Origin: Perkinsus marinus ATCC 50983
Taxonomy: Eukaryota > Perkinsozoa > Perkinsida > Perkinsidae
Direction: 5' to 3'
Length of the DNA: 64,000 bases
NCBI RefSeq assembly: GCF_000006405.1
Contig: NW_003200561.1
Span: 72,980-136,979 of the forward strand
Shown: positions 53,522-64,000 of the stretch, one piece after another
How positions within the stretch are numbered: the stretch's first letter is position 1
Layout: every line of letters starts with the position of its first letter
Translations under genes and position numbers: made by a program
Notes under the pieces: model-generated
What the model saw: the letters and a program-made list of their open reading frames with translations, nothing else
Told to the model about the DNA's origin: nothing
The model's database searches: none

Positions 53522-56500
53522 ATGGGTCTCCGTTCAGTCCGGGTCATCACAACTGCGGGCCTACTCTGGTTGCTTATCTCGGTGTGTGCGGTCCTCTATG
53601 TAATAATCTATCCGGCGGACATAGGGACTGAGGTGAAGATGGCTGCCCTTCGACAGGAGTAGTAAACCATAAATGCTTACCAATCCTGCTTGACTTGCAT
53701 CGCTCCTTCAAAATCGATCGATAGGTGTGAGGTGTAGGTACGTGTTAAGAGAAGCATCGCTCTCGAAGGAAGTGTCGGAACTCGAAGCAGCGTTGAAAGG
53801 GGAAGCGGCTAGTTCTGAACAACGGGTGGGCTCGGTATACGTACCGAGTCCTTTGGAATCGCTCACGGTATGTACCTCAGAGATTACAGCTACAGCTGCA
53901 ACGAGCCAGGGATGCTCTGGAGAGCGCTGAGGCAAGGATAAGCTCTGCACACGGTGACTACAGTAGACGGAGTCAAGAGCACGAGAGAATGAAAGAAGAC
54001 ATGGCTTCTGAGCTGACGAGACTCAAGAACACGCTAGCATCTGGGTATGTGCTATCGGTTAGTATCTCGAATATACCGCAACCCAATCCGCTATAGTGTG
54101 CGCTTACTCCCGCCTCCTACGCTTAGTGGGAGCATGATAGGGGAAGGAATGATGTATCTACTGCCCCTTAACGGTACTGGTAGGGAGGCATCCCCTCAAC
54201 TCGTCGAAATTAGGGTTCCTTTGATCATGCTTATGAAATTTATATTCTTATTTTATATACTACTGGAAATTCAATTGTATTGAGAATAATATCGTACGGT
54301 GGCATAACTGCCCCACCTGAAGAAATACATCTTCCCAATTCATACTCCTGGAGATTTGATTGGATTGAGGCATATCCGAGGATGGCATAATTGCCCCACC
54401 CGGAGAAATGCATTCTCTTACTTCGTACAACGGAAGATTTGGTTGCACTGAGGCGTATCTTGGGGTGGCATAGCCGCCCCACCTGGGAAATTGATCTTTT
54501 GACCTAGAACACCTGCGAATTTTATTTTACTAGGGCAAATGTTAGGGTGGCATAGCTGCCCCACCTGGGAAATTGATCTTTTGACCTCGAACACCTGCGA
54601 ATTTGATTTTACTAGGGCATATCTTAGGGTGGCATAGCTGCCCCACCTGGGAACTCGATCTTTTGACCTAGAACACCTGCGAATTTTATTTTACTAGGAC
54701 ATATCTTAGGGTGGCATAGCTGCCCCACCTGGGAAATTGATCTTATGACCTAGAACACCTGCGAATTTGATTCTACCAAGGCATATCTTACGGTGGCATA
54801 GCTGCCCCACTGATTAGTCTCGTCAAGCACAGTATAGGTCTGATAAGGTGTAGTCTTTTATATTGTCTATTGCCTTGGACTCGGCCTCACCTTTAGAGAC
54901 CCCGAGAGTAGTAAATCAAAGGAGCTTATAACATGCCAGGATCATGTACAACGAGCAGGCCTTGCTTATAACAAGCTCGAACTACAAGTGGCCGATCTCA
55001 AGTCGGTGATGTACCTTCTCATCAGACATCATCAGTTTGGTGCTCCTTTTAGAACTCTACGGCCTAACTCGTTTACCTCTGTTGCTACCACACTGGAACT
55101 CCAGGCCGTCTATGTGTCTTCGCCAATTGAGAAGACGACAGGCAACCGACTCATGGTGGAACAGCTGGTCAGCTCTCTACTGGCCACACAGAGGGATTCG
55201 ACCTCCCCGTTCATCATTCGCGTCGAGGTGAGAGCAGCCCGCGACAGTGTGTTGATCTTCCGGGACGAGAGGCTGCTCCGATCAACGTCGAGACAGGGGA
55301 TGCATCTGAATCAGACCGGTGAGAAGCACAGTAGTCCCTGGGCGAATCCTGTAGAAGGATGTGGTAAAAGTGGAGGCATAGAGGGGAACCGACCACGGTT
55401 CTTCGTTTGGATGGGCCCAAATACTGTGGTCTTTGACGGCTGGCTGAGGTGAGGCTTTTGCAACGGCCCGTATTCCCTGTTACTCGGACAACAGGAAGGA
55501 CCTTTTTGCTGTATACGTAGACTTCTCTTAGGGATATTACGAGGTGCATATCATCGACTAACAAGGGCGGCAATGTGATCTCAGTCTGTTGTATTATGAT
55601 CATCACCGATTCCGGAGAGCACGTGTGCGATGAAGGTTTTTTCGCGGCTAGATGTGACAGCCCTGTACTCCAGGTGATGGACTATTAGACCTCGATGGAT
55701 TCTGCTATATATATTCAGACTATTTCAACTGTCCTGCTGGACTCGCCCTCCACCGTCCGAACCGCATTCAACGCTGCCTTGCAAGGATTGGGTGACCGAG
55801 TGAGGTATCTGCCTCTGTCCGAATATCGGCATCATATGGGTAGGCCCAGAGAGACAGAACGGAGGGTCTGTGTGGTTAGCAGGCACGAGTTAGGTGCACT
55901 GTCGTTCAGGTCATGCGGCTGGAGTTGTGACTAGCTTTGATGTACGAACTCTCCTCAAGGTGTATCGTACATCGAGCAACGACGGGTCGGACAATAAAGT
56001 CCTCGACAGACTACTGCGTATGAGGGCTAGGGCTCTCGAAGAGAAGTTCAATGAAGTTGAGTCAGATGTGAGCATACGTAGCGTAGAAACCCCTGCGGAT
56101 GTCCCTGTGGAGTGAGCTATCAGCGTCTGTCCAACCCGCTAAACTCGAGAGTGTGTAACTGACTGGTGTGGTAAGTGATAGGCAAGTTCCCGATCTGCAG
56201 ACCCGCAATCGAGCAAGGGTGAGGCCAGGCGCAAGGGGAGCGTGTGAGATAACATTAGCGGCTACACACCCTCTCAAGAAGGAGTCAATGGGACCTCCCG
56301 ATGGTTTGAGACCACAGGGCGATCCACAGATAGATGGTGTACCAGTTTGGACTGCTCTAAGATCACCCAAGGGTACTGAAGGTCCTGGACTCGATGTAGG
56401 AGGAGGAGGTCGGACTAGTCCTCATCGGTATTGCTCCTCTGACAGTGTCATGAAGTTATCGGGCCGATGCCATCATATGGCAAGGACGTTGAGGATGAGC

Positions 56501-57479
56501 TCACTCTATGGCTCAACCAGCGATACTACTCCGACCCGCTTCCGTGAGAAGTCACCACCCATCCCGCAGCTCTCAGCGGGGGTAATCGATCGCCACACGT
56601 TATGTCTAGGTCTGGTCATCCAGTGGCGATCCGGCCGGAGTGGAGGTCGGCTATCCAGAGTCTCACTCCAAGTACGCATGTGAGTAGATGAGCGCTCAGT
56701 ACATTGATTGGTAGTGGAATTCAAGCCGCTATACTGCGCATTCTTCCTTCTCCATCTCGTACCAGTTTGAATGTGATCGGGTAGCCTCTACCGTACCTCT
56801 CTCAAATTGTGTATAGGTTCGAATGTATTACGTGACGTCCAAGGCATGGCACTAGCCAAAGATGAGCTCCTCATCAGAAGATACTCCCCTCTACTCGAGA
56901 ACCCCTCTGTCAAGCCGTTACTCGTCTCTGGGTGGGACGCACCACACCGCTTTTCGTCGTTCCCTACTTTCAAATGTCTAAGCCGAACGGGATCACTCGC
57001 GGTTTTCCCGTTGAATGTCGACACGCTGTATACTGAGTTATTGGCACTGTTTCTGCTCCTCGTTCTTAGGAGCTCCATCGACCCCTTCCTCAGCTTTGTA
57101 TATGTAGCCATGACAAGATCTGCTAGCGAGAATGCTGTCATCGAAGGTCGGGTGGGCGTCTTGTTTTTCTGTTGTCTATAACCTGCTAGGCTCGCGATGA
57201 TAACTGTAGGTTGCGAATTTCATTGTAGCTGCATTGAGAATAGTTGGCATTTTATGGGCCGCTGGTGTGAACTGTGTCGATGCTTGGTTCCCTCCAGAGT
57301 CCCGCCATCGTATCAGAGACGACTTCATAGCATCAGGAAGGCTTCCTTTCGGGGAGGGCGAGGATCTGGTCAAGCGAGAGCTCGAGAGTACTGAGCGTGC
57401 GGCTGAGCTCGAGAAGATGTACCGAGAACAACAGAAGGAGCAAAACAAACACGAACAGCGCAGAATAGAGTTCCCATAG
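53522..57479 (+). CDS. Large N-terminally anchored membrane protein with coiled coils, unrecognised
   Basis: ATG at 53522 opens MGLRSVRVITTAGLLWLLIS then VCAVLYVIIYPADI, a single N-terminal membrane anchor. Coiled-coil exons follow: SLSKEVSELEAALKGEAASS and QLQLQRARDALESAEARISS with MKEDMASELTRLKNTL. The next intron contains the 82-bp repeat array (54290-54815). Later exons include LELQAVYVSSPIEKTTGNRL with LMVEQLVSSLLATQRDSTSP, ISTVLLDSPSTVRTAFNAAL, TSFDVRTLLKVYRTSSNDGS, YGKDVEDELTLWLNQRYYSD and ALAKDELLIRRYSPLLENPS. The C-terminus reads VANFIVAALRIVGILWAAGV, NCVDAWFPPESRHRIRDDF and a charged tail KMYREQQKEQNKHEQRRIEF to the stop at 57479. I do not recognise the family. Whether all exons belong to one gene is likely but unproven. 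Confidence 0.5.
54290..54815 (+). repeat. 82-bp tandem repeat, seven units, inside an intron
   Basis: GGCATAGCTGCCCC-type cores start at 54301, 54384, 54467, 54549, 54631, 54713 and 54795, a steady 82-83 bp period. Units contain ACACCTGCGAATTTGATTTT, ACTAGGGCATATCTTAGG, the core GGTGGCATAGCTGCCCCACC and TGGGAAATTGATCTTTTGAC. The left units are more diverged than the right ones. It is the same family as 32490-32800 but on the opposite strand. It lies between coding exons of the membrane protein gene. Confidence 0.93.
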
Positions 57480-57747
57480 TGTGCTCATGACCGCCATGGC
57501 TACCGTGTAGTGTGAATATGGAGCTTCTCGATGCACTGGCTTTAGCTCTAGTAAAGGGCTTTCACCTAGTTCTTCCGGATACATGAGTGTTGTACTGCAC
57601 TCACTGTAGTATCAGCACCTCCTGCATATGGCGACGTTATTGTGCTCTCTGTGATAGTGGTACACACTGCTTGGTTGGACCATCACAGATAGCTGGAGGC
57701 GAGGCTGAGGCGGAAAAAATGGCACCTTATTTTTGCTGACAAATTCT

Positions 57748-57796
57748 CAGGACAATAGCCTTCGAATATAGTTGATATGCTCGGGCTATTGTCCTG
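57748..57796. repeat. Perfect 13-bp inverted repeat
   Basis: CAGGACAATAGCC at 57748-57760 and GGCTATTGTCCTG at 57784-57796 flank a 23-nt loop. It lies about 270 bp after the stop of the membrane protein gene, in the spacer (57480-58124), which otherwise shows no gene. Confidence 0.85.
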
Positions 57797-58124
57797 TCAG
57801 TGGAGTCGTTGAGAAGTCTGGTCCTGTTCCGAGGTGCCACTGCTACCGTGGAGGCGGACCAGGAAAATTAACGCTGTAGTGCGGTTGATCACAATGTCAT
57901 AGAGGAGAGTAGTTTGATGGTCATGTTCACTACTAGTACTGCCGTGTCTTGCTACAGCCAGTGTTACTTGTCAATTCGCTCGGTGGTCGGAACTTGAGAG
58001 GAGGAGAGATCGAGGGAATAAGAACCGAGCACAGCGTGTAGCATGTAGCATTGAAATCTCATTGCTTCCAAGGGTCCTTCCCATTGAGAAATATTCGCCA
58101 TCTGTGTCAGAGTTCACATTTATA

Positions 58125-59807
58125 ATGTCGAGCAAGCGGCCGGTCAGCCAGCACCGTTGCCGCGGTCTGGCACGGATGGGAAGTGCCTCAGCAGCTTCTC
58201 GGCAGGGGTCGGACGAGCCAAATGTGTGCACAAAGAAGGACCCCACAGGTGCCAATAGTGTCGAGTAGTTTTTCGCTGGCATCGCCGGCTCCACGGCTTG
58301 TATTTCCCATGGGGACTGTAAAGAAAAGTTACATGACGTTCGTCGGTGATCAGGTCGTGAATTATCGAACTTGCGGGATTCCGAGAAGGACCGAGTGGCA
58401 CGATTGGTGGCAACACTGGCACAGCAGAAGAAGAGAGCTGAGACGGAGCAAAGAGCTCGGGAGGTGGCGGAGTCGAGTGCCGAACGGGTAGGCTCTGGAG
58501 CTCCCCGTTTTTACATTGGGAGTCTACATACCATGCTTAAAAGGCTATCAGCTGCATGGTCCATGAGCTGATAGCCTTTTAGGCGATCGCAGAGGCAGCG
58601 AAGGCCAAAGAGACTCTGCGGAGGTCGTTGGAGCTGCTCAATAAGTATCATCAGCGGGCTAAGGCCGACCTCGTTGAGCGAGCCCGTCTGAAAGCATGTG
58701 TGGCGGTGCCGGGCTCAGTGGAAGAGGTGGCACAAGAGAGTGCTGCTAAGCGCATTGCGCCTGGCTGTGAGGGACCACGAATGAATCTTGAGGCTGGAGA
58801 CGATCTCCTCCATGACGAGACGCCTCCATCGAGCAGAAGAACATCGGGGGCTTCTGCTTGCTCTCATACAGTGAAGAGGAGGTTTAGTGATATGCGTGCT
58901 CCTCGGACACTGTCGGAGGATGCGGCGGGCGAATCGTCCGAGGACGACGTGACGGTCGAAGGGAGGTCATCGGTTCATGGTGGCCATCAGCAGAATAGGG
59001 AGGGGCCGCTGAACAAGTCAGTACGAGCTTGGAGGTTTGTTACTCCGATCGGGATTTTTCAGGCATCAGCGGTCCCTACTGAGGCGCTACTTACAGATGA
59101 GTCGTGGCAACGAGGCGGCTGCTATGAAGACTGGCGAAGAGCGTGAATCGGATAAGGTAGGGGATTTACCACTCAGCGTTTGAAAGCCCTTTCAGATGTT
59201 GCGGGAGTTCCTGAGTAAGTCCATTGAGGAGCGACGGCCGAAGCCTGAGCGCCCAAGTCCGCCTCCGAGGGCTCACGAACGTCCAGCACCTATCACGAGG
59301 ACTGACGAACTCGAGAACAGCATTGCCCTGCGGTCCTCTATCAGCATCACGGCCGATGAGGACGGCAAGCGAGTGTTGCGTCTTCGACCTCTGGAAAGCC
59401 TCTCTAGTGAACGGAGCTCATCGAGGAGCCCTCTAGGTCCGCTGGTGGATGCCCCCAGATCACCCGAACGGTGTCATCAACCGCGGTCGGCTCTGGCATC
59501 AAGTAACAGGGACCCAGCTACAACACTTGTGGATCTTGGACGTGCTGAACGAGACTCTTTGGACGTTTTCTTGAAGCTTAATGGATCTGGTGGAGATCGC
59601 TTGCCGGAGGCGCCGATTCCTAGGCCTGCTCAGTGGCAGTGTAGAGTGCCGCCGATTGATAGGGAGCAGCCTGAGGAGGTCACTGCTCATCTTGCTGAGG
59701 TGGATGATGTACTCTCAGCACTATCATTCACTGAGTCACATAGCATGATTCATTCGAAGATACCATTGGACACTGAACGCATTAGATACGGACCGATCTA
59801 CCGATGA
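58125..59807 (+). CDS. Uncharacterised coiled-coil, Ser/Arg/Pro-rich protein
   Basis: Start ATG at 58125 (MSSKRPVSQHRCRGLARMGS). After an intron, a helical exon reads ELSNLRDSEKDRVARLVATL then QQKKRAETEQRAREVAESSA. A 97-nt intron ending at 58582 joins in frame to AIAEAAKAKETLRRSLELLN with KYHQRAKADLVERARLKACV. A disordered Ser/Glu-rich region follows. Two further introns (GTTTGTT...TTACAG and GTAGGGG...TTTCAG) join MSRGNEAAAMKTGEERESDK to MLREFLSKSIEERRPKPERP. The C-terminus is Ser/Pro-rich (SSERSSSRSPLGPLVDAPRS), ending at 59807. It is probably a structural or regulatory protein; no catalytic motif is seen. Confidence 0.6.
58539..58580 (+). repeat. Hairpin ending exactly at a 3' splice site
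   Basis: AAAAGGCTATCAGCT (58539-58553) and its exact complement AGCTGATAGCCTTTT (58566-58580) enclose a 12-nt loop that itself contains CATGG/CCATG. The acceptor AG at 58581-58582 follows immediately, so the polypyrimidine side of this intron is locked in a 15-bp stem. Confidence 0.9.
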
Positions 59808-60345
59808 TCTTCAAGGCTAGTGTTGTTGCGTTATGGGGGAGTTACATATGCGCACAGATGAGACAATCATATACACAGACTGCCAGCTGTGTAATACACA
59901 ACTTGTGTGTTACATCACGTATGTAGGTTATGCCTATCCACTTGCTGTAGTGCCCACAGATAAGCTACAACTCCGACTATCCCTAAAGACGCATACGGCA
60001 ACTATTGGAGGCTCTGCCTGATGCTCACCCAGAAATCCCAAGCCATCGTTAGGATGGGAATGATGTTGTCTACGTTATGCGACAAGCACGCATTTTGTTA
60101 CCTCCGGGATGTGTTAAGAGTATCTAACGAAGATTCTCTGGGCGAGCGCGTAACGCAAGGGCACGCGTTCATATTGGCGACTCGTACAACCTTTCATGGA
60201 GTATCTCCTTCCTGTGTCCGTTAGTCCCCAGCGCTACTAGACCATCAGGATGTAGTAGACTCCAGTGTATAGGGACGCTATTCGGCTTTTTATGATTATC
60301 GTCTGAGGCAGCCTGGTCGTTTCAGGAGTATTTATCATTTTCATC
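59808..60345. other. Spacer between the coiled-coil gene and PDI
   Basis: No protein-like frame of note; two 60-70 codon frames at 59833-60224 lack start context, domains and splice support. It should contain the 3' UTR of the upstream gene and the PDI promoter. Confidence 0.45.
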
Positions 60346-61863
60346 ATGGTTAGACTTATCCCCTTTTTCTCAGCAATCGCGGCTGTGGTGTTTGCTGCTG
60401 AGTCAGAGTCGAAGGTTCATCAGTTGACTGATGACAACATGGAGGATTTCGTGAAGGGCCACAAGTAGGGATGAATATGAGTATGTCGGGTTCTTGAGAT
60501 TTGTTGTTCGTTTAGATACGCCCTGGTGAAGTTCTACGCCCCTTGGTGTGGCCATTGTAAGAAGATTGCTCCCGAGTTCGAGCAGGCCGCTGCTGAGCTC
60601 GCCGAGGAGGTCGAGGACGCGACCCTTGCCCTCGGGGAGCTTGATGCCACGGAGCATAAGAAGATGGCTGAGAAGTATGCTATCCGTGGTTACCCTACTC
60701 TGTACTGGTTTGTTAACGGTGAGCACACCGAGTATGGTGGTGGTCGAACTGCTGCTGAGATCAAGTCCTGGTGCATCGATATGACTGGGCCTGCAGTGAA
60801 GGAAATCGGCAGCCGTAAATTGGCTGAGGAGCAAGCTGAGACCAAGCCCATTTGTGTGTATGAGGGACGTGAGGTTTCCAATGATTTTGGGGAGGTCGCG
60901 GCGAACAAGAGATCTGCTTTCACTTTTTATCATGTTGCGAGCGACTCTGATAAGCCGACCGTTACCATCCAGCATAAGGGTGAGGAGGGTGTTGAGTGTG
61001 ATGACCTTTCCCTTAATGGTCTTAAGAGTTGCTTGGCAAAGAATGAGCTCCCTCTGTTCGGTGTTCTCGACGGTGAGTCCTATGGTAAATACATGTCTGT
61101 TGGGAAGGGCCTCGTATGGGGCTGCTTCGAGCAAGAGTCCAGTGAGGATCTTGAGAAGGTTGCCGAGGAGTATCGTCCTCTCATGAACGAGCTTGCCAAG
61201 GAGTTTCAGGATGAGTTCGCGTTCACTTACATTGATACTGTTCAGTTCAAGAGCGCTATTGAGGGTATGCTCGGTGTGACTGAGTTTCCCACTTTGGCTG
61301 TAAACAAGAAGGCTGGTGACAAGATGAAGTATCTGTACACTGGTGAGATGACTAAGGAGAAGATCGCGGAGTTCCTTAAGGGTGTTCTTGCCGGCACCAT
61401 CGAGCCCACTTTGAAGTCTGAGCCTGTTCCTGGTTCTCAGGATGAGGCTGTACATGTCGTCGTTGGGTCAACTCTCGAGAAGGATCTCTTCCAGGCCGAT
61501 AAGGATGTCCTTTTCGAGGTCTATGCCCCTTGGTGTGGTCACTGCAAGAAGCTTGCTCCTGAGTATGAGAAGGTCGCCAAAAAGGTTGCCAAGGAGGGAG
61601 TTGATGATATGATTTTGATTGCCAAGATGGATGGCACTGCTAATGATTCTCCCGTTGAGAGTATTTCATGGGATGGTTTCCCGAGCCTTTTCTATGTAAA
61701 GGCTGGGGGAAGTGAGCCCGTCAAGTATGATGGTCCCCGTGATGCCAAGGGCATTTGGAAGTGGATCAAGAAGCATCATTCTAACGCTGACACTTTGAAG
61801 CAGCGTCTTGCTGCCTCTAGGGCTGCCGAAAAGGAAGAGGCTGAGAAGGGTGACGAGCTGTAA
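60346..61863 (+). CDS. Protein disulfide isomerase (PDI)
   Basis: PDI oxidises and isomerises disulfides of proteins in the ER lumen. ATG at 60346 opens a cleavable signal peptide, MVRLIPFFSAIAAVVFAAES. A 51-nt intron (60465-60515) joins in frame, giving about 488 residues, the usual length. Domain a has FYAPWCGHCKKIAPEFEQA (about residue 50). Domains b and b' follow (FTFYHVASDSDKPTVTIQH; FPTLAVNKKAGDKMKYLYTG). Domain a' has VYAPWCGHCKKLAPEYEKV (about residue 390). Both CGHC active sites are intact. The C-terminus EKGDEL is a KDEL-type ER retention signal. Codon use is strongly biased toward AAG, GAG and GCC/GCT compared with neighbours, consistent with high expression. Confidence 0.96.
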
Positions 61864-62209
61864 GGAACGTTGAGAGCGAAGTGTCTTGTTATGTCTTGTA
61901 ACGTCCTCGTCCGTTTCACAGCAGCATTACTAGAGTAGTCATAGCGTGTTCATACTGTCATGGAAAGTGACTGTATCTGTGTGATGATGCTGTTAGCGGC
62001 GTGGAATAAATACTTTCAAGTCTGAGTTGGTCGTGTTGCGTTGTGAGTTGGTGTACTCACTCGTTTGTAATCGATTAGGAGAGTAGACTAACCCGGTTAG
62101 TATATGGAACGTAAACCGTTAAGACCGACTAGCCTGAGTGTATCCTCGACGACCACTGGTAGTCCTACTGAAGGGCTATTGAAGGAATCAGGGGACACTG
62201 GGAAGAGCG
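61864..62209. other. PDI 3' flank and spacer
   Basis: Immediately after the PDI stop. No protein-like frame of length. It contains GGAATAAATACTT near 62003, a possible polyadenylation context. Confidence 0.4.
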
Positions 62210-64000
62210 GTGGGGAGTGCATGGTGGAGGTTTTGCGTTATAGTGTGTTATACAGGTGGTAGTGAGAAGCGAGCGGAGAAGTTATCGTTTTATGTTGATT
62301 CTGGACGTAGGCAGTTTGATATGCGATTTTCATCTAGAGTGGTGATTGTGGTGGTATGTGGTAATGACGAGGGGAGTAAGCGTGCTGTAGAGAACGGGGT
62401 GGAGTTCATGCAGAGGTCTAAACGACGATGTAGTTCGAGGACTAGTAGATGGTTGCTGTAGGAATTCTACTGTTGTTCAGGTGTAGTTGAAGGTGATGCT
62501 CGCTTTAGGATAGGTATATTGCATTTGTGCGGCCTTTATGCTACTGAAACTAATGCCGCTGGGGACATCCTTTATGATGAGATTAGTTTTGGTGGTGAAA
62601 TGCGGAAATCAGTGCGGACTAAGTGTGGGTGTTTATTGGATTGCCCAGAGTGGCTGCCTGAGGAATTGAGGAACTGTCCTATGGAGAGCTTGGTAGATTG
62701 CTACTCGCAGCCGCACAGTAGATGCTGTGTCATGTCAGTCTATTTGCCCTAATAGAACATCGCTTCGCGAGCTGCTGACTAGGGAGGACCAGGTGATGAT
62801 AGTTTGAGGAGACTATTGATCAAAGCGGAGCCGTGGGTTAGATAATATCGCTTCCATTTGGCGTCTTGCGGCTGAAGGGAAATGCGAGGCCTTCCACTCC
62901 TGCATCGAACGGACGCGGCATGCTGCAAGATTCAGTGGAGCGGCTTGTGGAAATGCTGAGAAGAGTGCCGCACCCCGCGGGCTTTTTCGAGGCCAGCACA
63001 GGTGCGCGTGGAGGGACAAAGAAGAGTGTTATCAATATATGTGCTGAACGTAGTAGTCTTGGAATTCGGAGGGAGTTGCTGGAGTTATGGTATGGGCAGG
63101 TAATTCCAGTATGGAGAGTAGGGAAGAGGTATTACCACTCTCTGGGGTGCGGTCCATTCTTCGAGATCCCGCCCCGCCAAATTTGGCGGAGTATCACGCG
63201 GTATGATGTTGATGATGTTGAGAGGCGTGTGGTATGGTGTGGCCTCAGATATTGTTATTGAGTTCTGAGAACTGGAAGATAGTCGTCGATTGGGGTATCA
63301 GATTGGTTGACCAGGGAAAGAACGTATTGGCGGTTCATTTTAAGAAGGGGAGTGAAGCTCAGGCAGCTGATGTTTATATGTCTGCGCGGAGGAGAGTAAT
63401 AATAATTATCGTCGCAAATCGCCATTATATGTATTGTTATATTATATCGTTTCTCGGTAATTACTGTATTTGAAGCGGATGCCAAAGGCTAAACGAGATC
63501 TCATTGAAATGATAAGACTGATAACCTATGAACGGTACTATGATAGTTTGTACTGTACGCGCAATCTGAAGACCCAATTTCTAACTTCTAAAGAATTGCT
63601 CATATTAACCCGAAATTTGGCATCGGAACTCTCTGAACGTAATTATTTTTTGAAATATCGCAGGGACTTGATTTCTGGGAAAAAGTCTTGCATTCTGTTG
63701 CCCGAAGAATGGTAAAGAGAAATCTCATTAGTTGGGGGTGGAATATTTTAGTTCACTTTATCAGTGCTCAAGTCCGTGATGTAGTGCGATGCTGTGGTTG
63801 ATATTATCAGGCCAAGGAGATTAACCCTCTGGTCAATTTTGAGATGACCATCCGTCCCCCATGCCCTTACATAGTGCCAATCGCTGTTGATCTATCTAAG
63901 TATTGCTCGCTACTGGTCATGGGCGATTCTGGCAGGAAGGATACGCGTTATAAGAAAATGGTCATAAATTCAATGCTAGAGCACCACGTCGACTTTGTGT
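62210..64000 (+). CDS. Uncharacterised multi-exon gene, cut by the right edge
   Basis: A chain of protein-like plus-strand segments lies between splice-like boundaries. These include EKRAEKLSFYVDSGRRQFDM and VVIVVVCGNDEGSKRAVENG (62260-62400), GDARFRIGILHLCGLYATET and CGCLLDCPEWLPEELRNCPM (62490-62690), and LQDSVERLVEMLRRVPHPAG (62920). Then ELLELWYGQVIPVWRVGKRY (63070), SENWKIVVDWGIRLVDQGKN (63260), KRDLIEMIRLITYERYYDSL (63490) and FEMTIRPPCPYIVPIAVDLS to the window end. The start codon is not fixed. One Cys-rich segment (CGCLLDCPEWLPEELRNC) stands out. No family recognised. It might be more than one gene. Confidence 0.4.

Noticed and set aside
57060-57300. S1/P1-type or phospholipase C-type hydrolase in the membrane protein gene
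   Set aside because: The C-terminal helix resembles such proteins slightly, but the zinc-ligand His/Trp motifs of the family are absent.
60403-61455. 350-codon minus-strand frame opposite PDI
   Set aside because: It arises from the strong codon bias of PDI on the plus strand; the PDI frame has both CGHC sites and a GDEL tail.

Overview
This is nuclear DNA of a single-celled eukaryote, most likely an alveolate close to Perkinsus. Genes are densely packed on both strands and broken by many short GT-AG introns, usually 30-80 nt. There are two nuclear-type tRNA genes. Three tandem genes encode RAP-domain helical-repeat proteins, a family expanded in alveolates. The lineage call is inference; no ribosomal RNA or spliced-leader gene is present to settle it. 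Exon boundaries were placed by eye from splice signals and reading frame, so most multi-exon coordinates are outer limits rather than exact CDS ends.

Layout, left arm (1-19.7 kb). The window opens with a gene fragment running off the left edge, then a possible beta-propeller-type gene. Next come two paralogous J-domain co-chaperone genes on the minus strand with an unrelated uncharacterised gene between them. A short plus-strand gene with prefoldin (URI-like) similarity and tRNA-Trp follow. The cohesin subunit SMC3 then covers almost 6 kb and carries a tRNA-Leu antisense inside one of its introns.

Middle (19.1-42.9 kb). A decayed non-LTR retrotransposon sits inside a 31-bp tandem repeat. After it are two tandem GH36 alpha-galactosidase genes with patchwork near-identity, the ESCRT-I subunit VPS28, an array of about 84-bp repeats, an unrecognised multi-exon gene, a K+-dependent Na+/Ca2+ exchanger of the NCKX type, and a chagasin-family cysteine-protease inhibitor.

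Right arm (43-64 kb). An uncharacterised minus-strand gene is followed by three tandem minus-strand RAP genes, each with a small basic first exon that looks like a mitochondrial presequence. Next is a large membrane/coiled-coil gene whose intron holds a second array of the same repeat family, in the opposite orientation. A coiled-coil gene with a hairpin abutting a 3' splice site, a classical two-thioredoxin-domain PDI, and an incomplete gene running off the right edge complete the window.

The genes do not form a pathway. They are ordinary eukaryotic functions side by side: chromosome cohesion, ER folding, membrane sorting, calcium transport, sugar hydrolysis, protease inhibition and probable organelle RNA metabolism. 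The unusual content lies in local duplication followed by patchy homogenisation (GH36 pair, RAP triplet), lineage-specific architectures (J-domain pair) and dispersed tandem repeats and hairpins inside introns.
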